Shown piece by piece: positions 51,115 to 60,257 of a stretch of 64,000 nucleotides of DNA (positions are counted from its first letter, which is position 1; every line of letters starts with the position of its first letter). Both the position numbers and the translations under genes were made by a program. The notes beneath the pieces are model-generated. The model was not told where the DNA came from, did no database searches, and saw only the letters and a list, made by a program, of their open reading frames with translations. Source of the stretch: Pseudomonadales bacterium (GTDB taxonomy: Bacteria; Pseudomonadota; Gammaproteobacteria; Pseudomonadales; Azotimanducaceae); assembly GCA_028285415.1 (NCBI GenBank), contig JANQPF010000022.1:186001-250000 (forward strand), in the 5' to 3' direction.

Positions 51115-53433
51115 TCAGCCGTCGCTTGCGGTGTCCGCCTGCGCCTGGGTGCGCAGCGGCACGTTGGCGCTCATGGCGGGTACCGGAACGGATTCGAGCT
51201 GTGCAATCTGCATGGACAGGCCGATCATATCCAGCAGGATCTTGCCGGCCTCCTCGAGCATGGCGTCGTCTTTGACGTCCTCGATCTCGTCTTCTTCCGG
51301 CTTGGCTTCCGTCTGAGTTGCCGCGACTTCCGTCCCGGCGGCTGCTTCGTCAGCGGGTGCAGCAGCAGCTTCCTCTTCTGCCTCCCGCGCTTCCTCTTCA
51401 GCTTCTTCCAGATCTTCGAGGTGATCGAGGTTGTCTGCCAGCGGTTTACCCTTGGCCGCGCGCAGCGTGTTCTCGAGATCGAGGCGCCACTGATCGTCGT
51501 CAGCCTTCTCGGTGCGGCGATGCGCTTCGTTCAGAGAAACGTGCGTACGTAGCGACGCCTCTTTGCTTTTTTCCGCCAGCGCCCGGACATAGTTGAAGTC
51601 CACGTTGTCCGCGACACGATCATCGTGGCGGCTCTGTAGCTCTGCCAATAGCGGCTGCAGCTGATTTGACTGATCGTAGACGGCCGGTTGGATCATGTCC
51701 CAGGGCATGGCGTCTTCCAAGGACGACTCACCAATCTGGTCGACGTCGTAGAGCTCCGGAAACGCAATGTCCGGCAGGATACCCTGATGCTGTGTGCTCT
51801 GACCGCTGACACGGTAGAACTTGGCGGCGGTAATCTTGAGCTGGCCGCGGTTCAGCGGAATCAGGGTCTGCACCGTGCCTTTGCCGAACGTCTGGCTGCC
51901 GATGATGAGGCCTCTGCCGTAGTCCTGGATGGCGCCGGCAAAAATCTCCGAAGCGGATGCGGACAGGCGGTTCACCATGACTGCCATGGGACCTTCCCAT
52001 TCGATGGTGCCGTCGGTATCAGCGTAGACGTTAGCCCGACGACGTGCGGATTTGACCTGCACGGTGGGCCCGGATTCGATGAACAGGCCCGTGAGCATGT
52101 CCGCTTCCTGCAGCGAGCCGCCGCCGTTGTTTCTGAGATCGATGATCAGCGCGTCCATACCTTCCGCTTTCAGCTCTCTGATCAGACGTTTCACATCCTT
52201 GGTTGTGCTGCGGGCGTTTTCGTCGCCCTGCTGCATGGCCTTGAAGTCGACGTAAAACGTCGGCACTTCGACGATGCCGACTTTGGCTTTACGACCGTCC
52301 TGCTCGAGCGTCAGCAGCTTCGCCTGGGCCGCCTGCTCTTCCAGCTGTACGGTATTGCGTTCGATGGAAACGATTTTGCTGACTTCGTTCTCGCTGTCGG
52401 CGGCAACCACCTCGAGGCGCACCGTGGAGCCTTTCGGTCCGCGGATCAGCTCCACCACGTCATCCAGGCGCCAGCCAACGACGTCGATCAGCGGACCGTC
52501 CTCGCCTTGCCCGACGCTGATGATCTTGTCTTCCACGTCGATGTCGCCGGACTTGTCTGCCGGGCCGGCCGGGACGAGTCTGACCACGGAGGTGTGATCG
52601 TCTTCGCTCTTCAACACGGCGCCGATCCCTTCGAGAGACAGCGACATGTTGATGTTGAAATTCTGCGAGGTGCGCGGCGAGAAGTACTGGGTGTGCGGAT
52701 CGTATGTGCTCGCAAAGGCGTTGATGTACACCTGAAACGCATCTTCGCTCTTCGTCTGCAACGCCTGCTTCAGGCGATTGCGGTAGCGCTTGGCCAGCGT
52801 CTCCTGGATCTCGTCCAGGTCTTTGTCGTTCAAGCGCATGGCCAGGACCGCAGCCTTAAGGCGTTTGCGCCACAGCTCGTCCTGCTCAGCCTGATCAACC
52901 GGCCAGGGTGAGTTCTCGCGATCGATCTCAATCTCTTCGTCCACGGTGAAGTCGATGTCGGTGATGCCTTTGTCGACTTCGCGAATGAGGTACTGCAGAC
53001 GGTCGACAACATGAGCCTGATAACGATTGAAGATTTCGAACGCGGGCTCCAGCTCCGCGCGCTTCAGCGCATCGTCCAGCACGTAGCGGTACTTTTCGAA
53101 CTCCTCGACGTCGGCAGCCAGAAAGTACGATCTACCCGCATCCAGGGTATCCAGATACTTGTCGAAAACGTCGCTGGAGATGCCATCGTCCAGGGGCTTT
53201 TTGACGAAGTGATTGTGGCGCAGCTGCTCAACCACGGTGAGGCTGGTCCGTGGGTGAACCTCGAGCGGCAGCAGCATCGGCGGCTCGGCAGTTTCGATCG
53301 GTGCGGCAGCGGCTTCGGCCGGTGCGGCGGCGGGCGGGACGGATTCGTCAGATTGTGCGACGACGGTAAAGGAAACGAGCCCTGCGGCGATGAGCCAGAC
53401 GCTCCGGAGGTGACGATGAAACTGCAGATTCAT
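51115..53433 (-). CDS. prc: Carboxy-terminal (tail-specific) protease Prc
   Basis: The 772-residue periplasmic protease has an N-terminal signal anchor (VWLIAAGLVSFTVVAQ), a DUF3340-like N-domain, a PDZ domain (residues about 265-345), and the S41 catalytic core. Ser493 lies in SASASEIFAGA and Lys518 in TFGKGTVQ, spaced exactly as the E. coli Prc pair, with LRNNGGG before them. It degrades envelope proteins through their C-termini and trims cell-wall hydrolases. The acidic, Ala/Glu-rich C-terminal region (DHLEDLEEAEEEAREAEEEA) is longer and more charged than in E. coli. Confidence 0.95.
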   Translation of the reverse strand: MNLQFHRHLRSVWLIAAGLVSFTVVAQSDESVPPAAAPAEAAAAPIETAEPPMLLPLEVHPRTSLTVVEQLRHNHFVKKPLDDGISSDVFDKYLDTLDAGRSYFLAADVEEFEKYRYVLDDALKRAELEPAFEIFNRYQAHVVDRLQYLIREVDKGITDIDFTVDEEIEIDRENSPWPVDQAEQDELWRKRLKAAVLAMRLNDKDLDEIQETLAKRYRNRLKQALQTKSEDAFQVYINAFASTYDPHTQYFSPRTSQNFNINMSLSLEGIGAVLKSEDDHTSVVRLVPAGPADKSGDIDVEDKIISVGQGEDGPLIDVVGWRLDDVVELIRGPKGSTVRLEVVAADSENEVSKIVSIERNTVQLEEQAAQAKLLTLEQDGRKAKVGIVEVPTFYVDFKAMQQGDENARSTTKDVKRLIRELKAEGMDALIIDLRNNGGGSLQEADMLTGLFIESGPTVQVKSARRRANVYADTDGTIEWEGPMAVMVNRLSASASEIFAGAIQDYGRGLIIGSQTFGKGTVQTLIPLNRGQLKITAAKFYRVSGQSTQHQGILPDIAFPELYDVDQIGESSLEDAMPWDMIQPAVYDQSNQLQPLLAELQSRHDDRVADNVDFNYVRALAEKSKEASLRTHVSLNEAHRRTEKADDDQWRLDLENTLRAAKGKPLADNLDHLEDLEEAEEEAREAEEEAAAAPADEAAAGTEVAATQTEAKPEEDEIEDVKDDAMLEEAGKILLDMIGLSMQIAQLESVPVPAMSANVPLRTQAQADTASDG

Positions 53434-53738
53434 AAGTGTGATTGCCTCTCGAGCAGACTTCTATTTCCCCGCCAAACTCACATCTGTCTGCTAAGATGCG
53501 CCTGACCGGCTGCGTGATAGCTGATGCCCACCGCACCGTCAAAATGTCAAAAGTGTACGTCTCCGTACATGTGACTGACGGGTTGGCCGTGGGTTCCCTG
53601 TCGGGATTCCCTTGTTTTGCCTGGGGCCCCCTTCTCAACACGCCCAGGCAGACTACCAAAATCAAGGTATGGTCCTGTGTGGAGAATGTAACCCGGTAGT
53701 ATCAGGCGCCGCAACTTAAACTGAGTAAAGGACAGACA
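53434..53738. other. Divergent promoter region between prc and the FKBP gene
   Basis: This 305-base gap has no gene. It holds a 16-bp palindrome TGTACG-TCTC-CGTACA (53554-53569) and must contain the promoters of both genes. No clear -35/-10 pair was identified. Confidence 0.6.
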
Positions 53739-54464
53739 TTGAAAAAAATCGAGTGGACTGCGGCAGCGCTGTGTTTGGGGCTGATGCTGGGTGTCGGCGG
53801 TTGCGGGGAGTCCGCGACGGCGGACAATCACGCGAACAACAATGACAATAAAACTGACTTAAACACGGATATCGACAAAGCCAGCTACCTGCTCGGCTTT
53901 CGCCAGGCGGAAGGCCTGGCGGCTCAGACGCAGGGGGTGTTGAGCGCTGAAGCTTACCTCGCCGGGGTGGCGGATTTTGTCGCAAGCCGGGACAATCGCG
54001 TTGCGGGAGAAAACCAACAGCAGCTGATGACGGCCATGCAGACCGCGGTAACGGCCAAGCAGCAGGAGGCGAATGCGGGCGTGATTGAAGCCGGTGACAG
54101 CTATCGCGAAACGTACAAGAACAAAGAAGGTGTGGTTGCCCTGCCTTCCGGTCTCCTCTACGAGGTGATCACCGAGGGAACCGGGGCGAAACCGGGTCCG
54201 ACGGATACGGTAACCACCCACTATCACGGCACGCTGATCGACGGCACCGTGTTCGACAGCTCCGTGGATCGCGGTCAGCCCGCGAGCTTCCCGGTTAACG
54301 GCGTCATCCGCGGCTGGACGGAAGCCCTGCAGCTCATGGGCGTTGGCTCGAAATGGCGTCTGGTGATCCCGCCGGAGCTCGCTTACGGCGACCGCGGTGC
54401 CGGTCCGAAAATTGGCCCGGGCACCACCCTCATTTTCGAGGTGGAGCTGCTCTCGATCGACTAG
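53739..54464 (+). CDS. FKBP-type peptidyl-prolyl isomerase lipoprotein (Mip-like)
   Basis: The 241-residue product has a lipoprotein signal (LGLMLGVGGC, lipobox GVGGC), an Asn/Asp-rich linker, and the FKBP_N dimerisation region (IDKASYLLGFRQAEGLAAQT). The C-terminal FKBP domain carries VTTHYHGTLIDGTVFDSSVD and PPELAYGDRGAG. It catalyses proline isomerisation in the periplasm, helping protein folding, like FkpA or Mip. The start is TTG 53739 with AAAGGA 6 nt upstream. It overlaps the convergent pentapeptide gene stop by four bases. Confidence 0.93.
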   Translation: MKKIEWTAAALCLGLMLGVGGCGESATADNHANNNDNKTDLNTDIDKASYLLGFRQAEGLAAQTQGVLSAEAYLAGVADFVASRDNRVAGENQQQLMTAMQTAVTAKQQEANAGVIEAGDSYRETYKNKEGVVALPSGLLYEVITEGTGAKPGPTDTVTTHYHGTLIDGTVFDSSVDRGQPASFPVNGVIRGWTEALQLMGVGSKWRLVIPPELAYGDRGAGPKIGPGTTLIFEVELLSID

Positions 54465-55159
54465 TCATCAATGATGAGCCCAAGCGGGTCGAGCACCGCT
54501 GACAGCTGCTCGACGCGCAACTTCACGCCGGTGAGGTCAATGTCTCGAGGGTTCAGATTGTTGAACGCGGCGCCGCGCAGATCGGCGCCGCGAATGATGA
54601 GTCCCTTGCCGCTGACGTTGTTGAGATCGCTGCCTTTGAGGTCAGCGTTCGACAGGTCCACGTAGTCGAGACAGGCCTCGATGAGCCGGCAGTCGGTCAA
54701 ACGGCATCCCGCCAGATGATTGTTAGCGAGGTTCACGTAGGCGGCGTTGCAATGCTCTAATGTGAGCGCCGCCAGCTCGCTATCCGCAATCGGCATGCTG
54801 AAGTCAGACTTCGAGAAGTCCGCGCCCTGCAGCTGACAGTGGCTGAAACAGAGGTCGTAACCCTTGATGCGCACGAAGTCGACTACGGCCAGGTTGCAGC
54901 GCTCGAATCGAGCTTCCCTGAGCTCTGCCTGGCTGAAATCCGCCGGATGTGCCGCGGCGCTGTCGTTGAAGTGGCACCGCTCGAAGCAGGCGTAGCGCAG
55001 GTCCGCCGCGCGGAAGCTGCAGCCGTGGAACGTGCAGTCGACATAGGTCTGCTCACTCAGGTCGGCGTGACTGAAATCTTCACCGCTGAAATCCGTACCG
55101 CTGTGGGTCGTTTCGTTCAATGTCCCGTGCTCTCCCGAGATCTCGTCCGCCTCAGACAC
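54461..55159 (-). CDS. Qnr-like pentapeptide repeat protein
   Basis: The 232-residue protein consists of A(D/N)LXX-type pentapeptides predicted to form a right-handed quadrilateral beta-helix (FSHADLSEQTYVDCTF, SHCQLQGADFSKSDFS). Its C-terminus NPRDIDLTGVKLRVEQLSAV followed by LDPLGLIIDD closely matches the Qnr signature (DPRRVDLSGVK...GLIVLD). Length is similar to Qnr (about 218 aa), with an extra acidic N-terminal stretch. Qnr proteins protect DNA gyrase from quinolones; chromosomal homologues in aquatic gammaproteobacteria are the reservoir. Loop details differ from QnrA/B/S, so activity is untested. Confidence 0.85.
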   Translation of the reverse strand: MSEADEISGEHGTLNETTHSGTDFSGEDFSHADLSEQTYVDCTFHGCSFRAADLRYACFERCHFNDSAAAHPADFSQAELREARFERCNLAVVDFVRIKGYDLCFSHCQLQGADFSKSDFSMPIADSELAALTLEHCNAAYVNLANNHLAGCRLTDCRLIEACLDYVDLSNADLKGSDLNNVSGKGLIIRGADLRGAAFNNLNPRDIDLTGVKLRVEQLSAVLDPLGLIIDD

Positions 55160-55209
55160 TAGTACAAAGGCGCCTGGATTTCCTTCATGATGTTTGTCTG
55201 GGGGGGAAG

Positions 55210-56445
55210 TTGACGAGCGAAGCAGAAAAAACGATCTGGCAGAATCCCCAGTTTCGCGCCTATCTCGGCGGCACTGCGCTCTCCGGGATGGGGCTTGCGA
55301 TGCAGCAGCTGCTCCTCAGCTGGATCCTCATCGGTATTCTGCTGTTGCCGGCCGACCAGGTGGGTCTCATTCAGGCGCTCATTGGCATTCCGGGCGTCTT
55401 TCTCATGCTCATGGGCGGCGCAATTGCCGATCGCGCGGATCCACGCAACTTTCTGATTGGCATCTATCTCGTGGCGCCGGTATTCCCGCTTTTCCTCGTG
55501 GCGATGGATATCGCGGGGTGGTTTGCGGTGTGGAGCGTCATCGTCTGGGGTTTCGGTATCAGCGTGGTGCAGTCCTATTCCATGCCACCCCAGCAGGCCA
55601 TTCTCAACCGGATCAGCGGTGCGGCCGTGCAGCAGGGGGTGACGGCGGCCACGGCTGCCGGGTTTGTGGTACAGGTGGTCGGCCTCGGGCTTGCGGGTCA
55701 GATTGACCAACTCGGTGTGGTGCCCGTCCTCGTGGGTCAGGGGGTGGTCATTGCGCTGGCAGCCTGGGCGATGACCCGGGTCGCACCGGTGACGGCACCG
55801 CCGCCCGTGCATCGCGAATCGGCGCTCAAAGGGATCTGGGAGGGATTAAAAGCCACCTACCGGAGCAAGGTGATCTTCAACGTGCTCGTCATCAACTTTG
55901 CTTCGAGCATTTTCAACGCCGGCTCCTTCATGACCGTGTTCCCGTTTGTGGTGAAACGCATCTACGACGGTGATGCGTTTACGCTGTCCTGGTTGATGAT
56001 GATCTTTTTCGGCGGCGCGGCGCTGTCGAACGCCATCCAGCTTCGCTTCATGCCTTTTGTACGTCCAGGCCGGCTGTTTCTGGCCATGCAGTTGACCCGC
56101 ATCATTGTGCTCTTCCTCATCTACGTGCGGGGTGATCTGTGGCTCCTGGTGCTTGCCACCTTCGGCTGGGGACTCAACATGGGCGTCACGACCAACCTTG
56201 CCCGCACGATCGTGCAGGAATCGGCGGAGCCTGCGTTTCGCGGCCGGATTCTCTCGGTCTTCAGCGTCGGTATGGTCGGCAGCGCACCCATCGGCGCCAT
56301 TGTGCTCGGCTGGATGATCGAAACGTTCGGCACGCTGAACGCGCTGTGGCCGGCGATGATTCTGTCGGCGCTGTTGTTCCTCTACGGCGTCTTCTTTACG
56401 GGCGTGTGGCGCTATCAGAGCCAGGCAGCGGCGGCAGGTCCATGA
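55210..56445 (+). CDS. MFS transporter
   Basis: The 411-residue protein has about 12 membrane helices, opening WQNPQFRAYLGGTALSGMGL and containing the MFS_3/enterobactin-exporter-like GGAIADRADPRNFLIGIYL. It is probably an efflux permease. The start is TTG 55210 preceded by GGGGGGGAAG. The gene is divergent from the Qnr-like gene, 50 bases apart, making shared regulation possible. Its last 50 bases overlap the convergent GH172-like gene. Confidence 0.88.
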   Translation: MTSEAEKTIWQNPQFRAYLGGTALSGMGLAMQQLLLSWILIGILLLPADQVGLIQALIGIPGVFLMLMGGAIADRADPRNFLIGIYLVAPVFPLFLVAMDIAGWFAVWSVIVWGFGISVVQSYSMPPQQAILNRISGAAVQQGVTAATAAGFVVQVVGLGLAGQIDQLGVVPVLVGQGVVIALAAWAMTRVAPVTAPPPVHRESALKGIWEGLKATYRSKVIFNVLVINFASSIFNAGSFMTVFPFVVKRIYDGDAFTLSWLMMIFFGGAALSNAIQLRFMPFVRPGRLFLAMQLTRIIVLFLIYVRGDLWLLVLATFGWGLNMGVTTNLARTIVQESAEPAFRGRILSVFSVGMVGSAPIGAIVLGWMIETFGTLNALWPAMILSALLFLYGVFFTGVWRYQSQAAAAGP

Positions 56446-57484
56446 GGCGCTCGTCACACCCGAGGCAGGCGGGCAGCGGGGCCAGCTCCCCGGCGTACCA
56501 GAAGCTTGCCGCCGACCAGTCGTCCGCCCGTTCGAAGAGATTTCCCTTGTAGGCATCGAGGTCCACCGGCTGGCCGGCGTGACCAATCTGTTGAATCGTT
56601 GCCCGCATGCGTTCGTGCCAGACGATCGGATCCGCGAGGTGCCAACGGTACATTGATACCGCGCCCGGAACGCCGTTGTGGTCCGGATCCACGCGGCTTG
56701 CGCCCAGCTGAGCAAAGACGGTCTGCTGAATGCCGTAGGAAAGCCCCACGTAGTCCTCGGAGCCAGTGCCGACGATAGTGGCAAACTCGTCATCACCGTC
56801 CATGTAGAACTTCACTTCACCTTCGCCCCACCAGTCGGGTGCAAGTGGTCGTATACCGAAAACGACGCCCAGAAATCGGCCCGCCCCCTGGCGCTCGGGC
56901 AGGAATTCGAAATCGACGCCGGGCGTGGTCGGGTTCTGGCGTTGAAAGCAGCCGTGCAGGTTGCCGCTGTGGGCCGGCAGCTCGTCTTCTTCGGTGTAGT
57001 CGATCTGATAGAACACGGTCATCGGTCCGGGCGTTTCGTTCGCAAGCTCGATGCGGGCGTGACGGCTGAACGGCATCGGCAGGTAGCAGTTCATGCCATA
57101 GCGCTCGCCGACGGCGTGCAGGGCCGACTGAAACGACGTTGTCGCGCCATGGGCAAAGCCGAAAAAATCACCCAGCGGGAGTTCCAGCGAAGGAAACGCG
57201 GCACCCTCCCAGTACATTCTGATCACTGCGCCTCGAAGCACCCGCCGGCTTGCGGGCGTGGTGAGCCAGATGTGGCGGATCACGCCGGTACCTTCGATGT
57301 CGGCAAGCGTCACTGTGGTACCCGCTTCCACCACTCTGGCCGGGTCGCCTTTCCGCCCGATGCCGAGCGGGCTTGCGGCGCGTCCGCCCTGACCCGGCGC
57401 GCCGGTCGGGTTCTCGAAACAGATGGAGCGCGAGCGGGTGTTGGGCTGCAGCTGGAAGAGCGGCGGATTGTCCATCAAGGTCAT
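56396..57484 (-). CDS. DUF2961 / glycoside hydrolase family 172-like protein
   Basis: The 362-residue product matches DUF2961, now GH172: GTGVIRHIWLTTPASRRVL, PLGDFFGFAHG, YWEGAAFPSLELPLGDFFG, and GTGSEDYVGLSYG with the glutamate/aspartate pair near the catalytic region. Characterised GH172 enzymes cleave fructofuranosides or arabinofuranosides. It has no signal peptide, so a cytoplasmic or self-assembled soluble enzyme is expected. ATG 57484 is chosen with AGGA upstream; ATG 57475 is an alternative. Its 3' end overlaps the MFS gene in the opposite strand. Confidence 0.85.
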   Translation of the reverse strand: MTLMDNPPLFQLQPNTRSRSICFENPTGAPGQGGRAASPLGIGRKGDPARVVEAGTTVTLADIEGTGVIRHIWLTTPASRRVLRGAVIRMYWEGAAFPSLELPLGDFFGFAHGATTSFQSALHAVGERYGMNCYLPMPFSRHARIELANETPGPMTVFYQIDYTEEDELPAHSGNLHGCFQRQNPTTPGVDFEFLPERQGAGRFLGVVFGIRPLAPDWWGEGEVKFYMDGDDEFATIVGTGSEDYVGLSYGIQQTVFAQLGASRVDPDHNGVPGAVSMYRWHLADPIVWHERMRATIQQIGHAGQPVDLDAYKGNLFERADDWSAASFWYAGELAPLPACLGCDERLMDLPPLPGSDSATRP

Positions 57485-57548
57485 GGTGCTTGTCCTGGTG
57501 CTGGGCTTGGCTTTTGCTAATCTAGCGTTTTCGAACGAGCATAAGCCA

Positions 57549-58190
57549 GTGGCGCGTAATCCCGAGGACATCCGCCGAGAATACGGCTCGGCGAGCTTGA
57601 GCCGCAGCGATCTCGAGGCGGACCCGCTCGCCCAGTTTGGAATCTGGTTCGACGCCGCCAACGCGGCAGGTCTCGTGGATGCCACCGCCATGACCCTCGC
57701 CACGGTGACCGAAGCAGGACTGCCGCAGGCACGCATCGTCCTGCTCAAGGGCTACGATGATCGGGGTTACGTCTGGTATACCGACTATGCCAGCGACAAA
57801 GGCCGGGAGCTTGCCGCCAATCCGCGCGCGTCGCTGCTTTTCTACTGGCGCGAGCTCGAGCGGCAGGTCCGCATCAGCGGCAGCGTCGCGAAAATCTCCG
57901 CTGAGGAATCAGCTGCCTACTTTCACAGCCGGCCGCTCGACAGCCGCCTGTCTGCGGCGGTGAGCGAGCAGTCGCGGGTCGTCGGTGATCGGCGGGAACT
58001 CGAGGATCGGGTGGCAGAGCTGAACGCCCGCTATCCGAATGGTGACATACCGGCGCCCGCGAACTGGGGCGGTTACCGGCTGAGCGCGGAGCGCTACGAA
58101 TTCTGGCAGGGTCGTACGGGACGATTGCATGATCGGTTTTGCTACCTCCCCGGCGGCGACGACTGGGTGATCGAGCGTCTGCAGCCTTAA
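57549..58190 (+). CDS. pdxH: Pyridoxamine 5'-phosphate oxidase
   Basis: The 213-residue FMN enzyme contains TLATVTEAGLPQARIVLLKG, YTDYASDKGRELAANPRASL, FYWRELERQVRISGSV and the C-terminal FWQGRTGRLHDRFCY, all PdxH hallmarks including the Arg and His at the PLP site. It oxidises pyridoxamine or pyridoxine phosphate to pyridoxal phosphate. The start is GTG 57549 by length comparison; the upstream open frame is non-coding. Its stop overlaps the convergent lipoprotein gene by four bases. Confidence 0.95.
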   Translation: MARNPEDIRREYGSASLSRSDLEADPLAQFGIWFDAANAAGLVDATAMTLATVTEAGLPQARIVLLKGYDDRGYVWYTDYASDKGRELAANPRASLLFYWRELERQVRISGSVAKISAEESAAYFHSRPLDSRLSAAVSEQSRVVGDRRELEDRVAELNARYPNGDIPAPANWGGYRLSAERYEFWQGRTGRLHDRFCYLPGGDDWVIERLQP

Positions 58191-58888
58191 CGGGTCGTTG
58201 GACACAAGGTGGCGATCTTGCTGCCGACCAGGGCAAAGCAGAACGTATCCGGGCATTCGGCCGCCAGCACTTCCACCGCAGCCGGATCGATGTCGTCGAT
58301 GTCCGTGGGCCTGCCGCGCAGCGTGCTGCTGGACGCTCTCACTCCGTAGCAGGGCGGGTAGCTGTAAAGCGCCGGGTGTCTGGCCACCAGCGCATCGTAA
58401 GCCTGCTGCTCCGGATCCTTGGCGTTGATCTCCTCGGGGTCGGGTTCGCCCGCCCGCAGCTCCGCGAGCAGCGTATCCGACCGGTACCAGTACAGGCGGT
58501 AGCGGCCTTCGTCCCGCTTCAGCAAGGCGTTCTCGCGAACCTCATTGCCGGCCGCGTCGCGGCTGTCGAACTCCACCTGCAGAAATTCACCGCAGACCTC
58601 TCCGAAGCAGTCCATCTGCGTGATCCCGGCGATGGTGCGCTGGGCAGGGTCAACCCGCGCTGCATGATCGAGCATGGCCTCGCAGCTGACGTCGGGGTGC
58701 TTGAGCAAGCCGAACGCGTGACAGAGTGACTCGTCCCGTTCACCGGCTGCCGCGGCCGCAAACCAGCCGCTCAGGTACTCGAGACCCTGGTCGCGTTTCT
58801 GGGTTACGTCGTCCGTGCATGCCCCCAGAAACAACAAGGCCACCATAACGGTGGCCTTGCGGATGGGTTCGAGGTGCGTTTTATACAC
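58187..58888 (-). CDS. Putative lipoprotein, function unknown
   Basis: The 233-residue protein has a lipoprotein signal (KATVMVALLFLGAC; lipobox LGAC, Cys24). The mature part contains eight Cys and few recognisable motifs (GITQMDCFGEVCGEFLQVEF, YRLYWYRSDTLLAELRAGEP). Disulfides in the periplasm are likely. The GTG at 58888 overlaps the thiolase stop by eight bases, so translation is coupled to it. An internal ATG at 58846 would lose the positive n-region. Confidence 0.75.
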   Translation of the reverse strand: MYKTHLEPIRKATVMVALLFLGACTDDVTQKRDQGLEYLSGWFAAAAAGERDESLCHAFGLLKHPDVSCEAMLDHAARVDPAQRTIAGITQMDCFGEVCGEFLQVEFDSRDAAGNEVRENALLKRDEGRYRLYWYRSDTLLAELRAGEPDPEEINAKDPEQQAYDALVARHPALYSYPPCYGVRASSSTLRGRPTDIDDIDPAAVEVLAAECPDTFCFALVGSKIATLCPTTR

Positions 58889-60119
58889 GTTCGATGATGA
58901 TGGCCGGCGCCATGCCGCCGCCGGTGCACATCGTGATGAGCGCGGTGTTCAGATCTCGTCGCTCGAGCTCGTCGAGGGCCGTGCCGATCAGGATTGATCC
59001 GGTTGCGGCGATGGGGTGTCCCAGCGCCATGGCGCCGCCGTTGACGTTGACGACGGCAGGGTCCAGCTCCAGATCGCGGATGAACTTGGCCGCAACTACG
59101 GAAAACGCCTCGTTCACCTCGAAAAGATCGATGTCGCTGGTGGTCATGCCGGCGCGGTCGAGGACTTTGCGCGCGGCGGGGACCGGCTCGTTCAGCATCA
59201 GCGTCGGATCGCCGCCGACCGTGGCGATGGCCTTGATGCGCGCGCGCGGCTTCCAGCCGACTTTGTCGGCGTATTCCTTGTTGGAGAGGATGAGCGCGGC
59301 TGCGCCGTCCACGACGCCGGAGCTGTTACCCGCGTGGTGGACGTGATTGATCGCCAGATCCGGATACTTGCGCTTGACCAGGTGATCGAACGTCTCGCCG
59401 GTGTCGTCGATCGGCAGGTCCATGAACTGATCGAATACGGTCTTCAGTTCTGCCAGCGTCTCCATGGTGGTGCCGGGGCGGGGGAACTCTTCGCGATCGA
59501 GGGCCACCGTGCCGTCGTCGTTGTGAACCGGAATGACGCTTTTGTCGAAGTGGCCGTTCTCGATGGCGTGCTGCGCGCGGTTCTGACTTTCCACCGCCAG
59601 CCGGTCGACGTCCTCGCGGCTGAAGCCTTCGAGGGTGGCAATCATGTCTGCACAGATGCCCTGATGCGGCTGCGGATGTAGTTCCCTGAGGTGCAGATTG
59701 TTGCCGTCTACCGTGCGATTGTTGGTCGGATTTCCAAGCGTTGCGGTATACGACATCATCTCCACGCCGCCGGCGACGCACAGATCGTCCATACCGCTCA
59801 TGATGTTCGCGGCTGCCAGGTTGACCGAGGTGATGCCGGATCCGCAGAAGCGATCCAGCGTCACGGCGCTTGCGCGGGTGCTCCAGCCGGCGTCCAGGGC
59901 AGCCATGCGGCCGACGCAGGAACCTTGATTGGCCACCTGGGTCGAGCAGCCGACGACCACGTCGTCGATGTCGTCGGTGTTGAGGCTGTTACGTTCGCCA
60001 ATGGCTTCGAAGACTTTGGCCAAGAGGCGTCCCGAGTGAAAATGTGACAGGGCACCTTTGCCTGCCTTGCCAATGCCGCGCGGCGTGCGCGCCGCATCGA
60101 TGATGTATGCGTCGGTCAT
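58881..60119 (-). CDS. Acetyl-CoA C-acyltransferase (thiolase)
   Basis: The 412-residue thiolase has the acyl-accepting Cys92 in LDRFCGSG, His in NVNGGAMALGHPIAATG, and the proton-donating Cys in TMCTGGGMAPA. It condenses or cleaves acyl-CoA in beta-oxidation or at the start of 3-hydroxyacyl-CoA synthesis. Because the window holds a PHA synthase, a biosynthetic role is possible but not provable here. It is downstream of a terminator that ends the TonB receptor transcript, so it has its own promoter. Confidence 0.93.
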   Translation of the reverse strand: MTDAYIIDAARTPRGIGKAGKGALSHFHSGRLLAKVFEAIGERNSLNTDDIDDVVVGCSTQVANQGSCVGRMAALDAGWSTRASAVTLDRFCGSGITSVNLAAANIMSGMDDLCVAGGVEMMSYTATLGNPTNNRTVDGNNLHLRELHPQPHQGICADMIATLEGFSREDVDRLAVESQNRAQHAIENGHFDKSVIPVHNDDGTVALDREEFPRPGTTMETLAELKTVFDQFMDLPIDDTGETFDHLVKRKYPDLAINHVHHAGNSSGVVDGAAALILSNKEYADKVGWKPRARIKAIATVGGDPTLMLNEPVPAARKVLDRAGMTTSDIDLFEVNEAFSVVAAKFIRDLELDPAVVNVNGGAMALGHPIAATGSILIGTALDELERRDLNTALITMCTGGGMAPAIIIERV

Positions 60120-60212
60120 GTTCCTTCCCGGTTCTTAAAAAAAGCGCACCGATTCTAACGAAACTGCGTGCGACTTGCAGGCGGGGTCAGATCGCAAAAC
60201 CCAGACAAAAAA

Positions 60213-60231
60213 GGGGCGCGTGGTGCGCCCC
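60213..60231 (-). terminator. Intrinsic terminator of the TonB receptor gene
   Basis: GGGGCGC (60213-60219), loop GTGGT, and GCGCCCC (60225-60231) form a 7-bp stem. On the minus strand it is followed by a T6 tract, 27 bases after the receptor stop. Confidence 0.85.
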
Positions 60232-60257
60232 TTTGGTTCGGCAGTTCCGGAGGCTGA

